NCBI RefSeq assembly: GCF_013822155.1
Contig: NZ_PNJW01000027.1
Coordinates: forward strand, 1-38,040
DNA length: 38,040 nucleotides
Reading direction: 5' to 3'
Source: Flavobacterium sp.
GTDB lineage: Bacteria; Bacteroidota; Bacteroidia; Flavobacteriales; Flavobacteriaceae
A model generated the notes under the pieces. That model ran no database searches. It worked only from the letters and a program-made list of their open reading frames with translations, and was not told the origin of the DNA. The position numbers and the translations under genes were made by a program. The number at the start of each line of letters is the position of its first letter. Position 1 is the stretch's first letter. Shown here piece after piece: positions 1 through 8,603 of this stretch.

Positions 1-146
1 ATACTATATTAGAATTAGAACAGATTTAATGAGAAGACTCTGTTTTACAATTTATTTAAGTTCCTATAAGAGGTTTTCTGTCTTATTTTATAATTATACT
101 TTTTCAAACTTTATAACCAGGAGTTATACTTGTAATAATTAAATGT

Positions 147-998
147 CTATTTTACATAAATAGGACTTCGTTTTAACAAATAGGCAATTGAATCCATCCA
201 ACTATCTTTTACATTTAAAATTGGTTTTCTGGATTGGGTGTAAATTTTAGTATTATTTTTATACATATCAAAATAAACATGATAATTATAAACCAATTGT
301 GTTTGAGTACTATTTGTACTAACTTCTTGAGTTTTTACTTTGGTTTTACTGTCATTTACCTTTGCATTACCTGAAGTGTAGCCTGTTGATGTTTGATTTT
401 GTGTTAATGTATAAGTAACCTTCGCCGCGATAATATTATCAACTCCTAAAATCTCATGTAAATCTGAAATAGGTGTTTCATCAATGTTTTTATAATTAAT
501 ACCAGCTTTGTGGAGCAAACTGTTTGTGTCTCTTAAATCCTGAACAGTCAAAGGAAAAATGTTTGATGATTTATCAATAAGCTTTGAATAAATATCATTC
601 TGTGCAAATTTTGCCATCTCTTCTGAACTTTCCATATTTTCCGAATTCACATAAGGAACAGGTAAAACTGCAATAGTATTGACTTTGATTTTAGTTTGAT
701 TTGATTGTGGATTTACCGGTACATTTGTTGTGTTTGTACTACTCGTGTCAAATGATTGAGAACGACCACTTGCAAAATCAATTTTTGCAACTTGAGATAA
801 ATCAAGAGAAATCACTAATGTTTCGTTGGGTAATGAATATTCAACGGTTGTTTCAGATATTTTGCTGATGGTACAATCAATAATCTGATAATCTCTTTTT
901 ATTATTTTGTCTGTTTTTTTTGCTTCTTTTGTTTGTGCAAAAAATGGAGTGATAATTAATAATAATAAAGTTACTAAAAGCTTCTTTTTTAAAATCAT
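147..998 (-). CDS. Secreted protein of unknown function, possible CsgG/TolB-N-like fold
   Basis: The 283-residue product begins with a clear signal peptide (MILKKK, then a hydrophobic stretch ending FFAQ, with probable cleavage near residue 22), so it is exported. The first third is short and basic. A Ser/Thr/Asn-rich linker around residues 80-105 precedes a segment starting with VNTIAVLPVPYVN, then a region about 95 residues long ending in LGVDNIIAAKVTYTLTQ. That arrangement (a strand with VLP, an alpha/beta stretch, then a strand that reports a value) resembles CsgG/TolB-N-like periplasmic lipoprotein folds such as the GNA1162 group, but the match is by eye and weak. No lipobox Cys is present. 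It stands alone, convergent with nothing, about 300 bases from the acs terminator. The function is unknown. Confidence 0.75.
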   Translation of the reverse strand: MILKKKLLVTLLLLIITPFFAQTKEAKKTDKIIKRDYQIIDCTISKISETTVEYSLPNETLVISLDLSQVAKIDFASGRSQSFDTSSTNTTNVPVNPQSNQTKIKVNTIAVLPVPYVNSENMESSEEMAKFAQNDIYSKLIDKSSNIFPLTVQDLRDTNSLLHKAGINYKNIDETPISDLHEILGVDNIIAAKVTYTLTQNQTSTGYTSGNAKVNDSKTKVKTQEVSTNSTQTQLVYNYHVYFDMYKNNTKIYTQSRKPILNVKDSWMDSIAYLLKRSPIYVK

Positions 999-1303
999 GA
1001 CGAATAGATGGTTTTAAGTTAAAATTAAAAAGTAAATGAAAATTTTTTAAAATTAGTAAAAAATCATATTAAGTTATTATTTTTTATTTAAATAATTTTA
1101 ACCAAGTTAATTTTGTTAAACGAATGGTATTCTGTTTTTTTTAAAATCCATCTCTTGTAAACTTAGACAGAAATAGTATTTCCTAGTGTTTGTATTTTTT
1201 ATTTAATAAGATCTAGTTAATAAATAGTTTTAATCTCTATACTTTTGTAAATAAAAAAACCGCTTGATTATAAGCGGTTTAATTTTTATAAAATTGTATT
1301 TAT
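999..1303. other. Gene-free AT-rich spacer
   Basis: This stretch separates the secreted-protein gene from the acs stop codon. It is extremely A/T-rich. It contains the acs terminator (1257-1280) and presumably the promoter of the gene ending at 147. I could not find a TAnnTTTG box with a good -33 partner, and no ORF in it looks coding. Confidence 0.6.
1257..1280 (-). terminator. Rho-independent terminator downstream of acs
   Basis: A perfect 9-bp stem, AAACCGCTT (1257-1265) with AAGCGGTTT (1272-1280), closes a 6-base loop. Read on the minus strand it is followed by a run of T. It lies 23 bases past the acs stop codon, so it should end the acetate/propionate transcript. Confidence 0.85.
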
Positions 1304-3211
1304 TTACAACTTCCCTTCTTTAATCTCCTCTACAATTTCAGGATTTAATAAAGTAGAGATATCTCCAAAATTGGTAAAGTCACCTTCCGCAATTTTACGT
1401 AAAATTCGTCGCATGATTTTTCCGGAACGTGTTTTAGGTAAACCACTTACAAACTGTATTTTATCCAATTTCGCAATGGGTCCAATTTGATCAGAAATCT
1501 GTTGATTAATTTCTTTTCTTAAGTTTTCTTTATCACGAGTTGCTCCGGTTTCTTTTAAAATCACAAATCCATATAAAGCATTTCCTTTAATATCATGTGG
1601 GAAACCAACAATAGCACTTTCTGCCACTGCAGGATGCTCATTGATAGCATCTTCAATAGGTGCTGTTCCTAAATTATGACCCGAAACAATGATAACATCA
1701 TCTACCCTACCCGTAATTCGGTAATAACCTACTTCATCCCTTAGAGCTCCGTCACCGGTGAAATATTTACCCGGGAAAGCTGTAAAATAAGTTTCTTTAA
1801 ATCGTTGATGGTCCCCCCAAATCGTTCTGGCCATTGCCGGCCATGGAAATTTGATGCACAAACTTCCCGTAACTTGATTCCCTTCAATTTCATTGCGTAA
1901 TTCATCCATTAAAACGGGTTGAATTCCCGGTAAAGGCAACGATGCGTAAGTTGGTTTTGTTGGTGTGACAAATGGTAGTGGAGAAATCATGATTCCACCC
2001 GTTTCGGTTTGCCACCAAGTATCTACCAATGGACAACGCTTTCCTCCTACGTGGTCATTGTACCAATGCCAAGCTTCTTCGTTTATTGGCTCACCAACTG
2101 AACCAATCACTTTCAATGAACTTAATGGAAAACGTTGGACATAATCTAAGTTTTCTTTGGCTAAGGCACGAATCGCAGTGGGTGCGGTATAAAATTGTGT
2201 AATTTTATGTTTTTCAATTACTTCCCAAAACCGACTGAAATCAGGATATGATGGAACTCCTTCAAAGATGACCGTTGTGGCTCCGTTTAAAAGCGGACCG
2301 TATAAAATATAGGAATGTCCTGTAATCCAACCGATATCGGCGGTACACCAATAAATATCATTTTCTTCGTAATTGAATACATTTTTAAACGTGTATGCTG
2401 TATAAACCATGTATCCTGCTGTAGTATGCAACATTCCTTTAGGTTTTCCTGTAGAACCAGAAGTATACAATATAAATAAGGGATCTTCTGCATCCATAAT
2501 TTCAGCCACATTATTAGCTATGGCTTCATCTAATAAAGGTTGCAACCATAAATCACGACCTTCTTTCATGATTACCTTCTCATTGGTACGTTTAACAACC
2601 AATACTTTTTCAACAGATGGACATTTCTCTAAAGCTTCGTCGATAATTCCTTTTAAATCAATGGTTTTATTTCCCCTGAAACCACCATCGGAGGTAATAA
2701 CCATTTTACATTCGCTGTCATTAATTCGAGTACCAACCGCCGAGGCTGAAAATCCGGCAAATACTACCGAATGAATGGCTCCAATTCTGGCACATGCTAA
2801 TACTGAAACTGCTAATTCTGGAATCATTGGTAAATAAATACAAACGCGATCACCTTTTTTGATTCCCTGTTCGCGTAACACATTTGCCATTTTTGAAACT
2901 CGGGCATACAATTCATTATAAGTTATTGTTTGTGCTTCTTCTTTCGGGTCGTTTGGTTCAAAGATAATGGCTGCTTTTTCGCCTCTTTTAGCTAAGTGAC
3001 GGTCAATACAATTTTTAGTAATATTGACTTTAGCATCCAAAAACCATTTGAATTTGGCTTCCTGCATATCAAATTCAAATACTTTGTCCCATTTCTGATA
3101 CCAAGTGAAGTTTTCATCGGCAATGCGGTCCCAAAATTTTCTGGGTTCACGAACCGATTTTTTATACATTTTAAAATAGTTTTCTAAGTCGTGTATTTTA
3201 TAATAACTCAT
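1304..3211 (-). CDS. acs: Acetyl-CoA synthetase (AMP-forming)
   Basis: This 635-residue enzyme activates acetate in two steps through acetyl-AMP to acetyl-CoA in the cytoplasm. The length and architecture are those of Acs. They include the N-terminal ACAS_N segment, the P-loop YTSGSTGKPKG (about residue 250), the DTWWQTETGG signature that recognises the acyl chain and AMP, GRVDDV (Arg502), and the C-terminal PKTRSGKIMRR with the catalytic and acetylation-regulated Lys598. One oddity is that the usual SGHR motif reads SGHN (Asn513). That residue corresponds to the ATP-contacting Arg526 of the enterobacterial enzyme, while the paralogue next door keeps the Arg. It is the last gene of a minus-strand set with a symporter and a sensor kinase, 80 bases after the propionyl-CoA synthetase gene. 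Internal ORFs on either strand are shadows. Confidence 0.95.
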   Translation of the reverse strand: MSYYKIHDLENYFKMYKKSVREPRKFWDRIADENFTWYQKWDKVFEFDMQEAKFKWFLDAKVNITKNCIDRHLAKRGEKAAIIFEPNDPKEEAQTITYNELYARVSKMANVLREQGIKKGDRVCIYLPMIPELAVSVLACARIGAIHSVVFAGFSASAVGTRINDSECKMVITSDGGFRGNKTIDLKGIIDEALEKCPSVEKVLVVKRTNEKVIMKEGRDLWLQPLLDEAIANNVAEIMDAEDPLFILYTSGSTGKPKGMLHTTAGYMVYTAYTFKNVFNYEENDIYWCTADIGWITGHSYILYGPLLNGATTVIFEGVPSYPDFSRFWEVIEKHKITQFYTAPTAIRALAKENLDYVQRFPLSSLKVIGSVGEPINEEAWHWYNDHVGGKRCPLVDTWWQTETGGIMISPLPFVTPTKPTYASLPLPGIQPVLMDELRNEIEGNQVTGSLCIKFPWPAMARTIWGDHQRFKETYFTAFPGKYFTGDGALRDEVGYYRITGRVDDVIIVSGHNLGTAPIEDAINEHPAVAESAIVGFPHDIKGNALYGFVILKETGATRDKENLRKEINQQISDQIGPIAKLDKIQFVSGLPKTRSGKIMRRILRKIAEGDFTNFGDISTLLNPEIVEEIKEGKL

Positions 3212-3291
3212 TGTTTTTGTCTTTTTAGAATTGTAAAAATAAGAAATATTCGTTTTAAATGTTGTGTATAATTGCTAAAATACTATAGCTA

Positions 3292-5187
3292 TTACTTTGC
3301 TTTGCTTTCATGATATTTTTCGATAACTTCTTCAATTTCTCCTATAATTGCTTCATCATCAATAGTTGATGGGATTTGATAATTTTCTTTATCCACTATG
3401 CTACGAAGTAATTTCCGAAGTATTTTCCCCGAACGAGTTTTGGGTAATCGATCAACAACCATTACATTTCGCAAGCAGGCAACCGCACCAATTTGATCTC
3501 TGATTAAGTGTACAATTTCATATTCCAATTGAAAGTGTTCAATCGTTTCTCCTGTTTTGGTAACCACCATCGCTAAGGGAATTTGACCGCGTAATTCGTC
3601 ATTTATTCCAATTACAGCACATTCAGCAACGGAATGATGCGAGGCGACAATTTCTTCCATTTCGGCGGTTGACAAACGGTGTCCGGCTACATTGATGACA
3701 TCATCAACCCTACCGGTAATGAAGATATACCCATCAGCATCTTTAAAACCACCATCTCCGGAAAAATAATAGCCGGGAAATGTTTTTAAATAACCCGTTT
3801 TGAATCGAGGTGAATCATTCCATAAATCAAGCATAGTGCCAGGGGGTAATGGTAATTTTATAACTACAAATCCTTCTTCATTTGGTCCGACTTCTAAGCC
3901 ATTGTCGTTTAAAATTTGAATGTTGTAACCAGTTACCGCTTTACCCGCAGAACCTGGTTTGATTGGTAAGAATTCAACGCCCATCATATTGGAAATCATT
4001 GGCCAACCGGATTCTGTTTGCCACCAATGGTCAATTGCAGGAACCGGAATATGCTTGTTATACCATTCTAACGTTGCAACGTCACAACGTTCACCGGCTA
4101 AAAATTGTGTTCTTAAACAGGATAAATCATATTCTTTAATAAAGTCACCATTTGGATCTTCCTTTTTTATAGCCCGAATTGCTGTTGGAGCTGTAAACAT
4201 TACACTCACATTGTGCTCTGAAATCACACGCCAAAATGTTGAGGCATCCGGTGTTTTAATGGGTTTCCCTTCGAAAATTACAGTTGTATTTCGATTGACT
4301 AATGGTCCATAAACTATATAACTATGTCCAACTACCCAACCTACATCGGAAGCAGCCCAAAAAACTTCGTCGGGCTTTACTCCATAAATATATTGCATTG
4401 AAAATTTAAGAGCAGTGGCATAACCTCCAGTATCTCTGACAATACCTTTTGGTTTTCCGGTTGTTCCGGAAGTGTATAAAACATACAACGGATGGGTGGA
4501 ATTTACAGGAACACAAGCTACTTCTTCTGAACCATAAACTAACGCATCATAATCTACATCATACTTTTTAAAAGGAACTCTTGCTCCTAATTTTCTGTTT
4601 AATACAACTACCTTTTTAGGCTTATGGTCGGCTAATTCGATTGCTTCATCAACTAATGGTTTATAAGCAATTAAACGGTCGACTTCAATTCCGGATGATG
4701 CCGTAATGATGACTCTGGGTTTACAATCATTAATTCTGATGGCTAATTCGTGTGGAGCAAATCCACCAAACACAACTGAATGTGTCACACCAATTCTAGC
4801 ACAAGCCAACATGGCAAAAGCCGCTTGTGGAATCATCGGCATATAAATTACTGCTGTTTCACCTTTTTTCAAGCCCAGCGATAGTAGTCCACCGGCAAGT
4901 TTTGCCACTTCTGTTTTTACTTCCTGATACGTATATTTTTTAACGGTTTGAGTTACCGGTGAATCATAAATCATCGCAATGTTGTCACCAAAACCGTCTT
5001 GTATATGTTTGTCTAAGGCTAAATAACACATGTTTAATTCACCATCGGCATACCACAATGGATAATCATTTTTGTCTTTCGAAAGTATGTTGGTTGGTTT
5101 GGCATACCATTCTATTTGATCTGCTTGTTCTTTCCAGAATAATTCCGGATTTTCAAGGCTTTTTTGATAAAAATCTTTATAGTTCAT
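3292..5187 (-). CDS. prpE: Propionyl-CoA synthetase / PrpE-type acyl-CoA synthetase
   Basis: This 631-residue member of the acetyl-CoA synthetase family most resembles PrpE/ACSS3. It has THSVVFGGFAPHELA, the P-loop YTSGTTGKPKGIVRD, DHWWQTESGWP in place of the Acs motif DTWWQTETGG, and GRVDDVINVAGHRLS with the ATP-contacting Arg retained. The C-terminal catalytic Lys lies in PKTRSGKILRKLLR. The product would be propionyl-CoA from propionate, ATP and CoA; acetate or other short acids may also be used. It sits between the response regulator and acs on the same strand (gaps of 54 and 80 bases), so uptake, sensing and activation of short-chain acids are grouped. Specificity for propionate over acetate is inferred from motifs and should be treated as likely, not proven. 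Confidence 0.85.
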   Translation of the reverse strand: MNYKDFYQKSLENPELFWKEQADQIEWYAKPTNILSKDKNDYPLWYADGELNMCYLALDKHIQDGFGDNIAMIYDSPVTQTVKKYTYQEVKTEVAKLAGGLLSLGLKKGETAVIYMPMIPQAAFAMLACARIGVTHSVVFGGFAPHELAIRINDCKPRVIITASSGIEVDRLIAYKPLVDEAIELADHKPKKVVVLNRKLGARVPFKKYDVDYDALVYGSEEVACVPVNSTHPLYVLYTSGTTGKPKGIVRDTGGYATALKFSMQYIYGVKPDEVFWAASDVGWVVGHSYIVYGPLVNRNTTVIFEGKPIKTPDASTFWRVISEHNVSVMFTAPTAIRAIKKEDPNGDFIKEYDLSCLRTQFLAGERCDVATLEWYNKHIPVPAIDHWWQTESGWPMISNMMGVEFLPIKPGSAGKAVTGYNIQILNDNGLEVGPNEEGFVVIKLPLPPGTMLDLWNDSPRFKTGYLKTFPGYYFSGDGGFKDADGYIFITGRVDDVINVAGHRLSTAEMEEIVASHHSVAECAVIGINDELRGQIPLAMVVTKTGETIEHFQLEYEIVHLIRDQIGAVACLRNVMVVDRLPKTRSGKILRKLLRSIVDKENYQIPSTIDDEAIIGEIEEVIEKYHESKAK

Positions 5188-5241
5188 TTTTTTAATTTGC
5201 TGGGTTATTGTGTTGTTGAGTTATCTGTGTTTATCTGTTAA

Positions 5242-5613
5242 CTAAGAATGTTCCTGTAACAATTCATTCACTTGTTCGATTAATTTTTTTATGGAAAAAG
5301 GTTTTGTCATATAGGCATTTGCTCCTAAACGCATCCCCTTTTCGATGTCGCTTTCTTTATTTTTTGCGGAGAGAAAAATCACTTTGCAATTTGATAGTTT
5401 TTCATCTTTTCTTACCGCTTCAATAGTGGCATACCCATCTACATTAGGCATCATTATATCAAGTATAATCAAATCAGGCTGTTCTGTTTTAAGAATTTCT
5501 AAGGCTTCCTGACCATCACGGGCAATGAATACTTGAAAATTATTCTTCTTAAAAGTATATTCCAAGGACATGATGATGTTGGGTTCGTCGTCAACTAAAA
5601 GTATCTTTTTCAT
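5242..5613 (-). CDS. Receiver-only response regulator
   Basis: This 123-residue protein is a CheY-like receiver domain and nothing else. It has the acidic pair Asp8-Asp9, the phosphoacceptor Asp52 in LIILDIMMP, the switch Ser82 and the conserved Lys104 in MTKPF. It lies 15 bases downstream of the hybrid symporter-kinase gene and is almost certainly its partner. In the proteobacterial CrbS/CrbR acetate switch the regulator carries a LuxR-type DNA-binding domain; here the output domain is missing. The signal must therefore go to another protein, or the receiver acts as a phosphate sink or binds a partner directly. The start ATG gives the normal beginning of a receiver (MKKILLVDDE). Confidence 0.93.
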   Translation of the reverse strand: MKKILLVDDEPNIIMSLEYTFKKNNFQVFIARDGQEALEILKTEQPDLIILDIMMPNVDGYATIEAVRKDEKLSNCKVIFLSAKNKESDIEKGMRLGANAYMTKPFSIKKLIEQVNELLQEHS

Positions 5614-5628
5614 AGGCAGTTGGTTTAA

Positions 5629-8313
5629 TTATATTTTTGGAATAGTAAATGAGAAAGTGACTCCTTTTTCAACATTAGTTGCCCAAATCTTACCTTTATG
5701 GGCTTCTACAATTTGTTTACAAATAGCCAATCCTAATCCACTTCCAATTGGTTTTTTAATATTTTGATTACTGGATTGATAAAACTTATCAAAAATGGTT
5801 TCTAAATCATCCGGGTTAACCCCTTTTCCGTTGTTGAACACATTTATGATGGCTTCTTCTTCTTTATTTTCAACTGAAATTAGAATTAAACCATTATGCT
5901 CATCACAAAATTTAATGGCGTTCGAAACCAAATTGGTAATTACTTGAACTATTCTTTCTTCATCAAAATTTAATAATTCAGTCGATTGATTTTCATTAAA
6001 TTCTAAGTGAATTTTTTTATTGGCAATCAGTTGTTTTAAAGGAGATAAGGAATTAGCAATCGTTTTAATAATATTTCCTTTTGTTAGGTATATTTTCTGT
6101 TTACCGGTTTCAAATTTTTCTAAATCTAAAATCTTATCGATGAGGCGATTTAATCGATCGGATTCGGTTATAATGTTTTGTAAAAACTGTTTTTTCAATT
6201 CTTCCGGAATCTCATCATCATCATGTAAAATTTCACTGGCTGCTCTGATGGCTGTTATTGGCGTTCGTAATTCGTGGGTAACAGTATCCAAAAATTCATC
6301 CTTTTGTTTATCTTTTATGACTAGTGTTTCGTTAGCTGTTTTTAGTTGAGCAGAAAGCACTTTCAATTCATTAGATGTTTCAGTAAGTTTTTTATTAATG
6401 ATAATATTTTCTTTTGATTCCTCTAAAATACGTAATACTTCCGGTAAACTGATTTTATCTTCTTTAGTAACACCTTCAATCAAAATTTTAGCCGAGGCTG
6501 TTCCAATATGTCCTGTCAATAAATTTTCGGCAAACTTAATTAAGCGGGCATCTGCCATAAGATTATCAGGAGCAATATTGTATTTCATTTTAAAGAGGGA
6601 AAGTGCTCTGTTTGTTCGTTCTTCACCCAAAAACCGCTTTAAAACTTTTTGAATATCTAAAACATATGCTGTTCCTTTCCAAACAAAAGCATTTTCATGA
6701 TTAGTGATGTATTTGTCAACATCAACAAACATTTCAGCATAGTTACGTTCACGATAATTTCCTTTAAAACTCACAGAAACTGCCATGTAAACAATGATAT
6801 TAAATAGCAAACTCCAAAAGAATGCATGCGGAATCGGATCCAGATAATCTAATCCAAATAATTCAAATGGTTGCAAAAAGGAGTAACCAAAAAAACCTTC
6901 TTTAAAAAACAAACTTTCAGGGTTAATTGAACTTAATAAAAAAGGTAACATGATGGTATAAAAACAAATCGACATTCCGGTAATTATTCCAGCAATAGCA
7001 CCATTTCTTGAACCTCTTTTCCAAAATATTGCTCCAAAAAATGCCGGTGCGAGTTGGCTAATCAAAACAAAAGAAATCATTCCAACAGAAACCAACGAGA
7101 AATCCATGATAAAAAAGCGATAATACACAAAAGCGAGCATTATCAAAACAAAAATTCCTATTCGACGAATACGTACAATACGTTCACTGTTTTGTTCTTG
7201 GTTATCTTTTTGAAACGAACCTAGAAAACCATAAGGAATTAATAAATTATTGCTCAACATTGTTGAGAGTGTAATTGATGAAACGACAATCATGGATATG
7301 GCAGCAGAAAAGCCACCCAAAAAAACCAAAACAGTCATAAATGAATTATCAAAAAATTGAGGAATTAATAAAGAATACATATCTGAATTGGCTTCTTTAC
7401 CATCAAAAATCACATTCCCTCCCCATGCAATGGGAAATACAAATAGATTAAAAATTAACAAATACAATGGAAAAAGCCAAATGGCTGTTCTTACATGTTT
7501 TTCTCGGTTATTTTCGACAATGCTCATATGGAATTGTCTGGGTAATAAAAAAATAGAGAAAAAGGACATAATCATCAACAACATCCAATTCATCCCGCCT
7601 TCTAAACCATTGATAGTGTTTAATTTTTTGAAATCAGCTAAGGGTTCTGCTTGGTGATAAATATCTTCAAATCCATCAAAAACAAAATAAGTGACATAAA
7701 TTCCAAGAATAATAAAAAATACTAATTTCAAAATGGACTCCATCGCAACAGCGGTAACCATTCCTTTTCTTTTTTCAGAAGCATCTACATATCGAGTTCC
7801 ATAAAAGGAAGCAAATAGTGCCAGAATAAAGGCTACATAGGTTGAAGTATCGGTTAAGATGTTGCTACTTTCTTTCGTTTTAGTGACCACATGAAATGTT
7901 TCTGTAATGGCTTTTAATTGTAATCCCACGTAAGGCAATATCGCGATTAATGAAATAACGGTCACTAATGCCCCCAAAAATCGACTATTTCCATAACGAA
8001 GGGATATAAAATCAGCAATACTTGAAATTTTATTGACTCTGGAAATTCGTATGATTTTTTTCAAAATTATAATCCATAGCGGAAAAGCAATGACAGGGCC
8101 TAGATAAATTGGCAAAAAATTCAAACCGGAATCGGCCGCAACACCAATACTACCATAATAAGTCCAAGTAGTGCAATAAACAGCTAAGGATAAAGAATAG
8201 ACATACGGATTATTTGTCCATTTAGAATTACCTTTTCGTTCTGCCCATTGTGCGGTCAAAAATAAAAGTCCTAAATAGAAAAGTAATATGACTATTAAGC
8301 CTAAACTATTCAT
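5629..8313 (-). CDS. Sodium:solute symporter-histidine kinase hybrid (CbrA/CrbS type)
   Basis: This 894-residue membrane sensor has about 13 hydrophobic helices of the SSS/SLC5 symporter fold (roughly residues 1-490). A STAC-like linker (about 540-625, containing KRFLGEERTNRALSL) and a short coiled coil (about 635-670) follow. The HisKA domain has its phosphoacceptor His680 in DTVTHELRTPITAIR. The C-terminal HATPase_c domain has the N box NLVSNAIKF, G1 FNNGKGVNPDD and G2 GSGLGLAICK. No PAS domain is obvious. In gamma-proteobacteria such hybrids sense a transported solute and control acs and related genes. The setting between actP-like, prpE and acs genes suggests the same job here. The gene overlaps the upstream small membrane protein gene by 8 bases and is followed at 15 bases by a receiver-only regulator. 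Confidence 0.95.
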   Translation of the reverse strand: MNSLGLIVILLFYLGLLFLTAQWAERKGNSKWTNNPYVYSLSLAVYCTTWTYYGSIGVAADSGLNFLPIYLGPVIAFPLWIIILKKIIRISRVNKISSIADFISLRYGNSRFLGALVTVISLIAILPYVGLQLKAITETFHVVTKTKESSNILTDTSTYVAFILALFASFYGTRYVDASEKRKGMVTAVAMESILKLVFFIILGIYVTYFVFDGFEDIYHQAEPLADFKKLNTINGLEGGMNWMLLMIMSFFSIFLLPRQFHMSIVENNREKHVRTAIWLFPLYLLIFNLFVFPIAWGGNVIFDGKEANSDMYSLLIPQFFDNSFMTVLVFLGGFSAAISMIVVSSITLSTMLSNNLLIPYGFLGSFQKDNQEQNSERIVRIRRIGIFVLIMLAFVYYRFFIMDFSLVSVGMISFVLISQLAPAFFGAIFWKRGSRNGAIAGIITGMSICFYTIMLPFLLSSINPESLFFKEGFFGYSFLQPFELFGLDYLDPIPHAFFWSLLFNIIVYMAVSVSFKGNYRERNYAEMFVDVDKYITNHENAFVWKGTAYVLDIQKVLKRFLGEERTNRALSLFKMKYNIAPDNLMADARLIKFAENLLTGHIGTASAKILIEGVTKEDKISLPEVLRILEESKENIIINKKLTETSNELKVLSAQLKTANETLVIKDKQKDEFLDTVTHELRTPITAIRAASEILHDDDEIPEELKKQFLQNIITESDRLNRLIDKILDLEKFETGKQKIYLTKGNIIKTIANSLSPLKQLIANKKIHLEFNENQSTELLNFDEERIVQVITNLVSNAIKFCDEHNGLILISVENKEEEAIINVFNNGKGVNPDDLETIFDKFYQSSNQNIKKPIGSGLGLAICKQIVEAHKGKIWATNVEKGVTFSFTIPKI

Positions 8314-8500
8314 TGAATTTTTTAAAAATAATTAACGAAACAATTGCACTGATAAACCAAATTGAAAATACATAAAAATAAATAATCGGCAATCCTAAAA
8401 ATAAATCAGAAGAATTAAAAAGAAGTAAAATAGGAATGTTAAAACAAACCCACAATACGATGCTTATCAATACAAACTTTTGAATATGCCTTTTTTTCAT
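8306..8500 (-). CDS. Small two-helix membrane protein, DUF3311-like
   Basis: This 64-residue protein has two hydrophobic helices. The stretch NIPILLLFNSSDLFLGLPIIYFYVF fits the DUF3311 pattern of P-LL-N followed by F-G-L-P and an aromatic cluster. DUF3311 proteins usually accompany SSS-family symporters as a small partner. Its last codons overlap the start of the symporter-kinase gene by 8 bases, so the two are translationally coupled. I infer that it assists the symporter half of that sensor. Assignment to the family is by eye. Confidence 0.7.
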   Translation of the reverse strand: MKKRHIQKFVLISIVLWVCFNIPILLLFNSSDLFLGLPIIYFYVFSIWFISAIVSLIIFKKFNE

Positions 8501-8546
8501 TTTAAATCTATTTAATAATATACTATGCTGCTGTTAAAATTACAAA

Positions 8547-8573
8547 CTCTGCCCTCGAAAAACAAGAGCAGAG
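8547..8573 (-). terminator. Possible terminator/attenuator after the symporter gene
   Basis: CTCTGC (8547-8552) can pair with GCAGAG (8568-8573), and an inner CT/AG pairing extends the stem across one mismatch. On the minus strand the hairpin is followed by TTTGTAATTTT, a broken T tract. It lies between the symporter stop and the small-protein gene, so it could reduce read-through from the transport genes into the sensor genes. Confidence 0.45.
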
Positions 8574-8603
8574 AAAGTAATTATACTAACCAAAAGTAAA
8601 AAA

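Noticed and set aside
2409..2774. Plus-strand open frame inside acs
   Set aside because: Antisense to a complete, well-conserved enzyme gene; its translation shows no domain. The same applies to other open frames opposite or within acs, prpE, the kinase, the symporter and the his genes.
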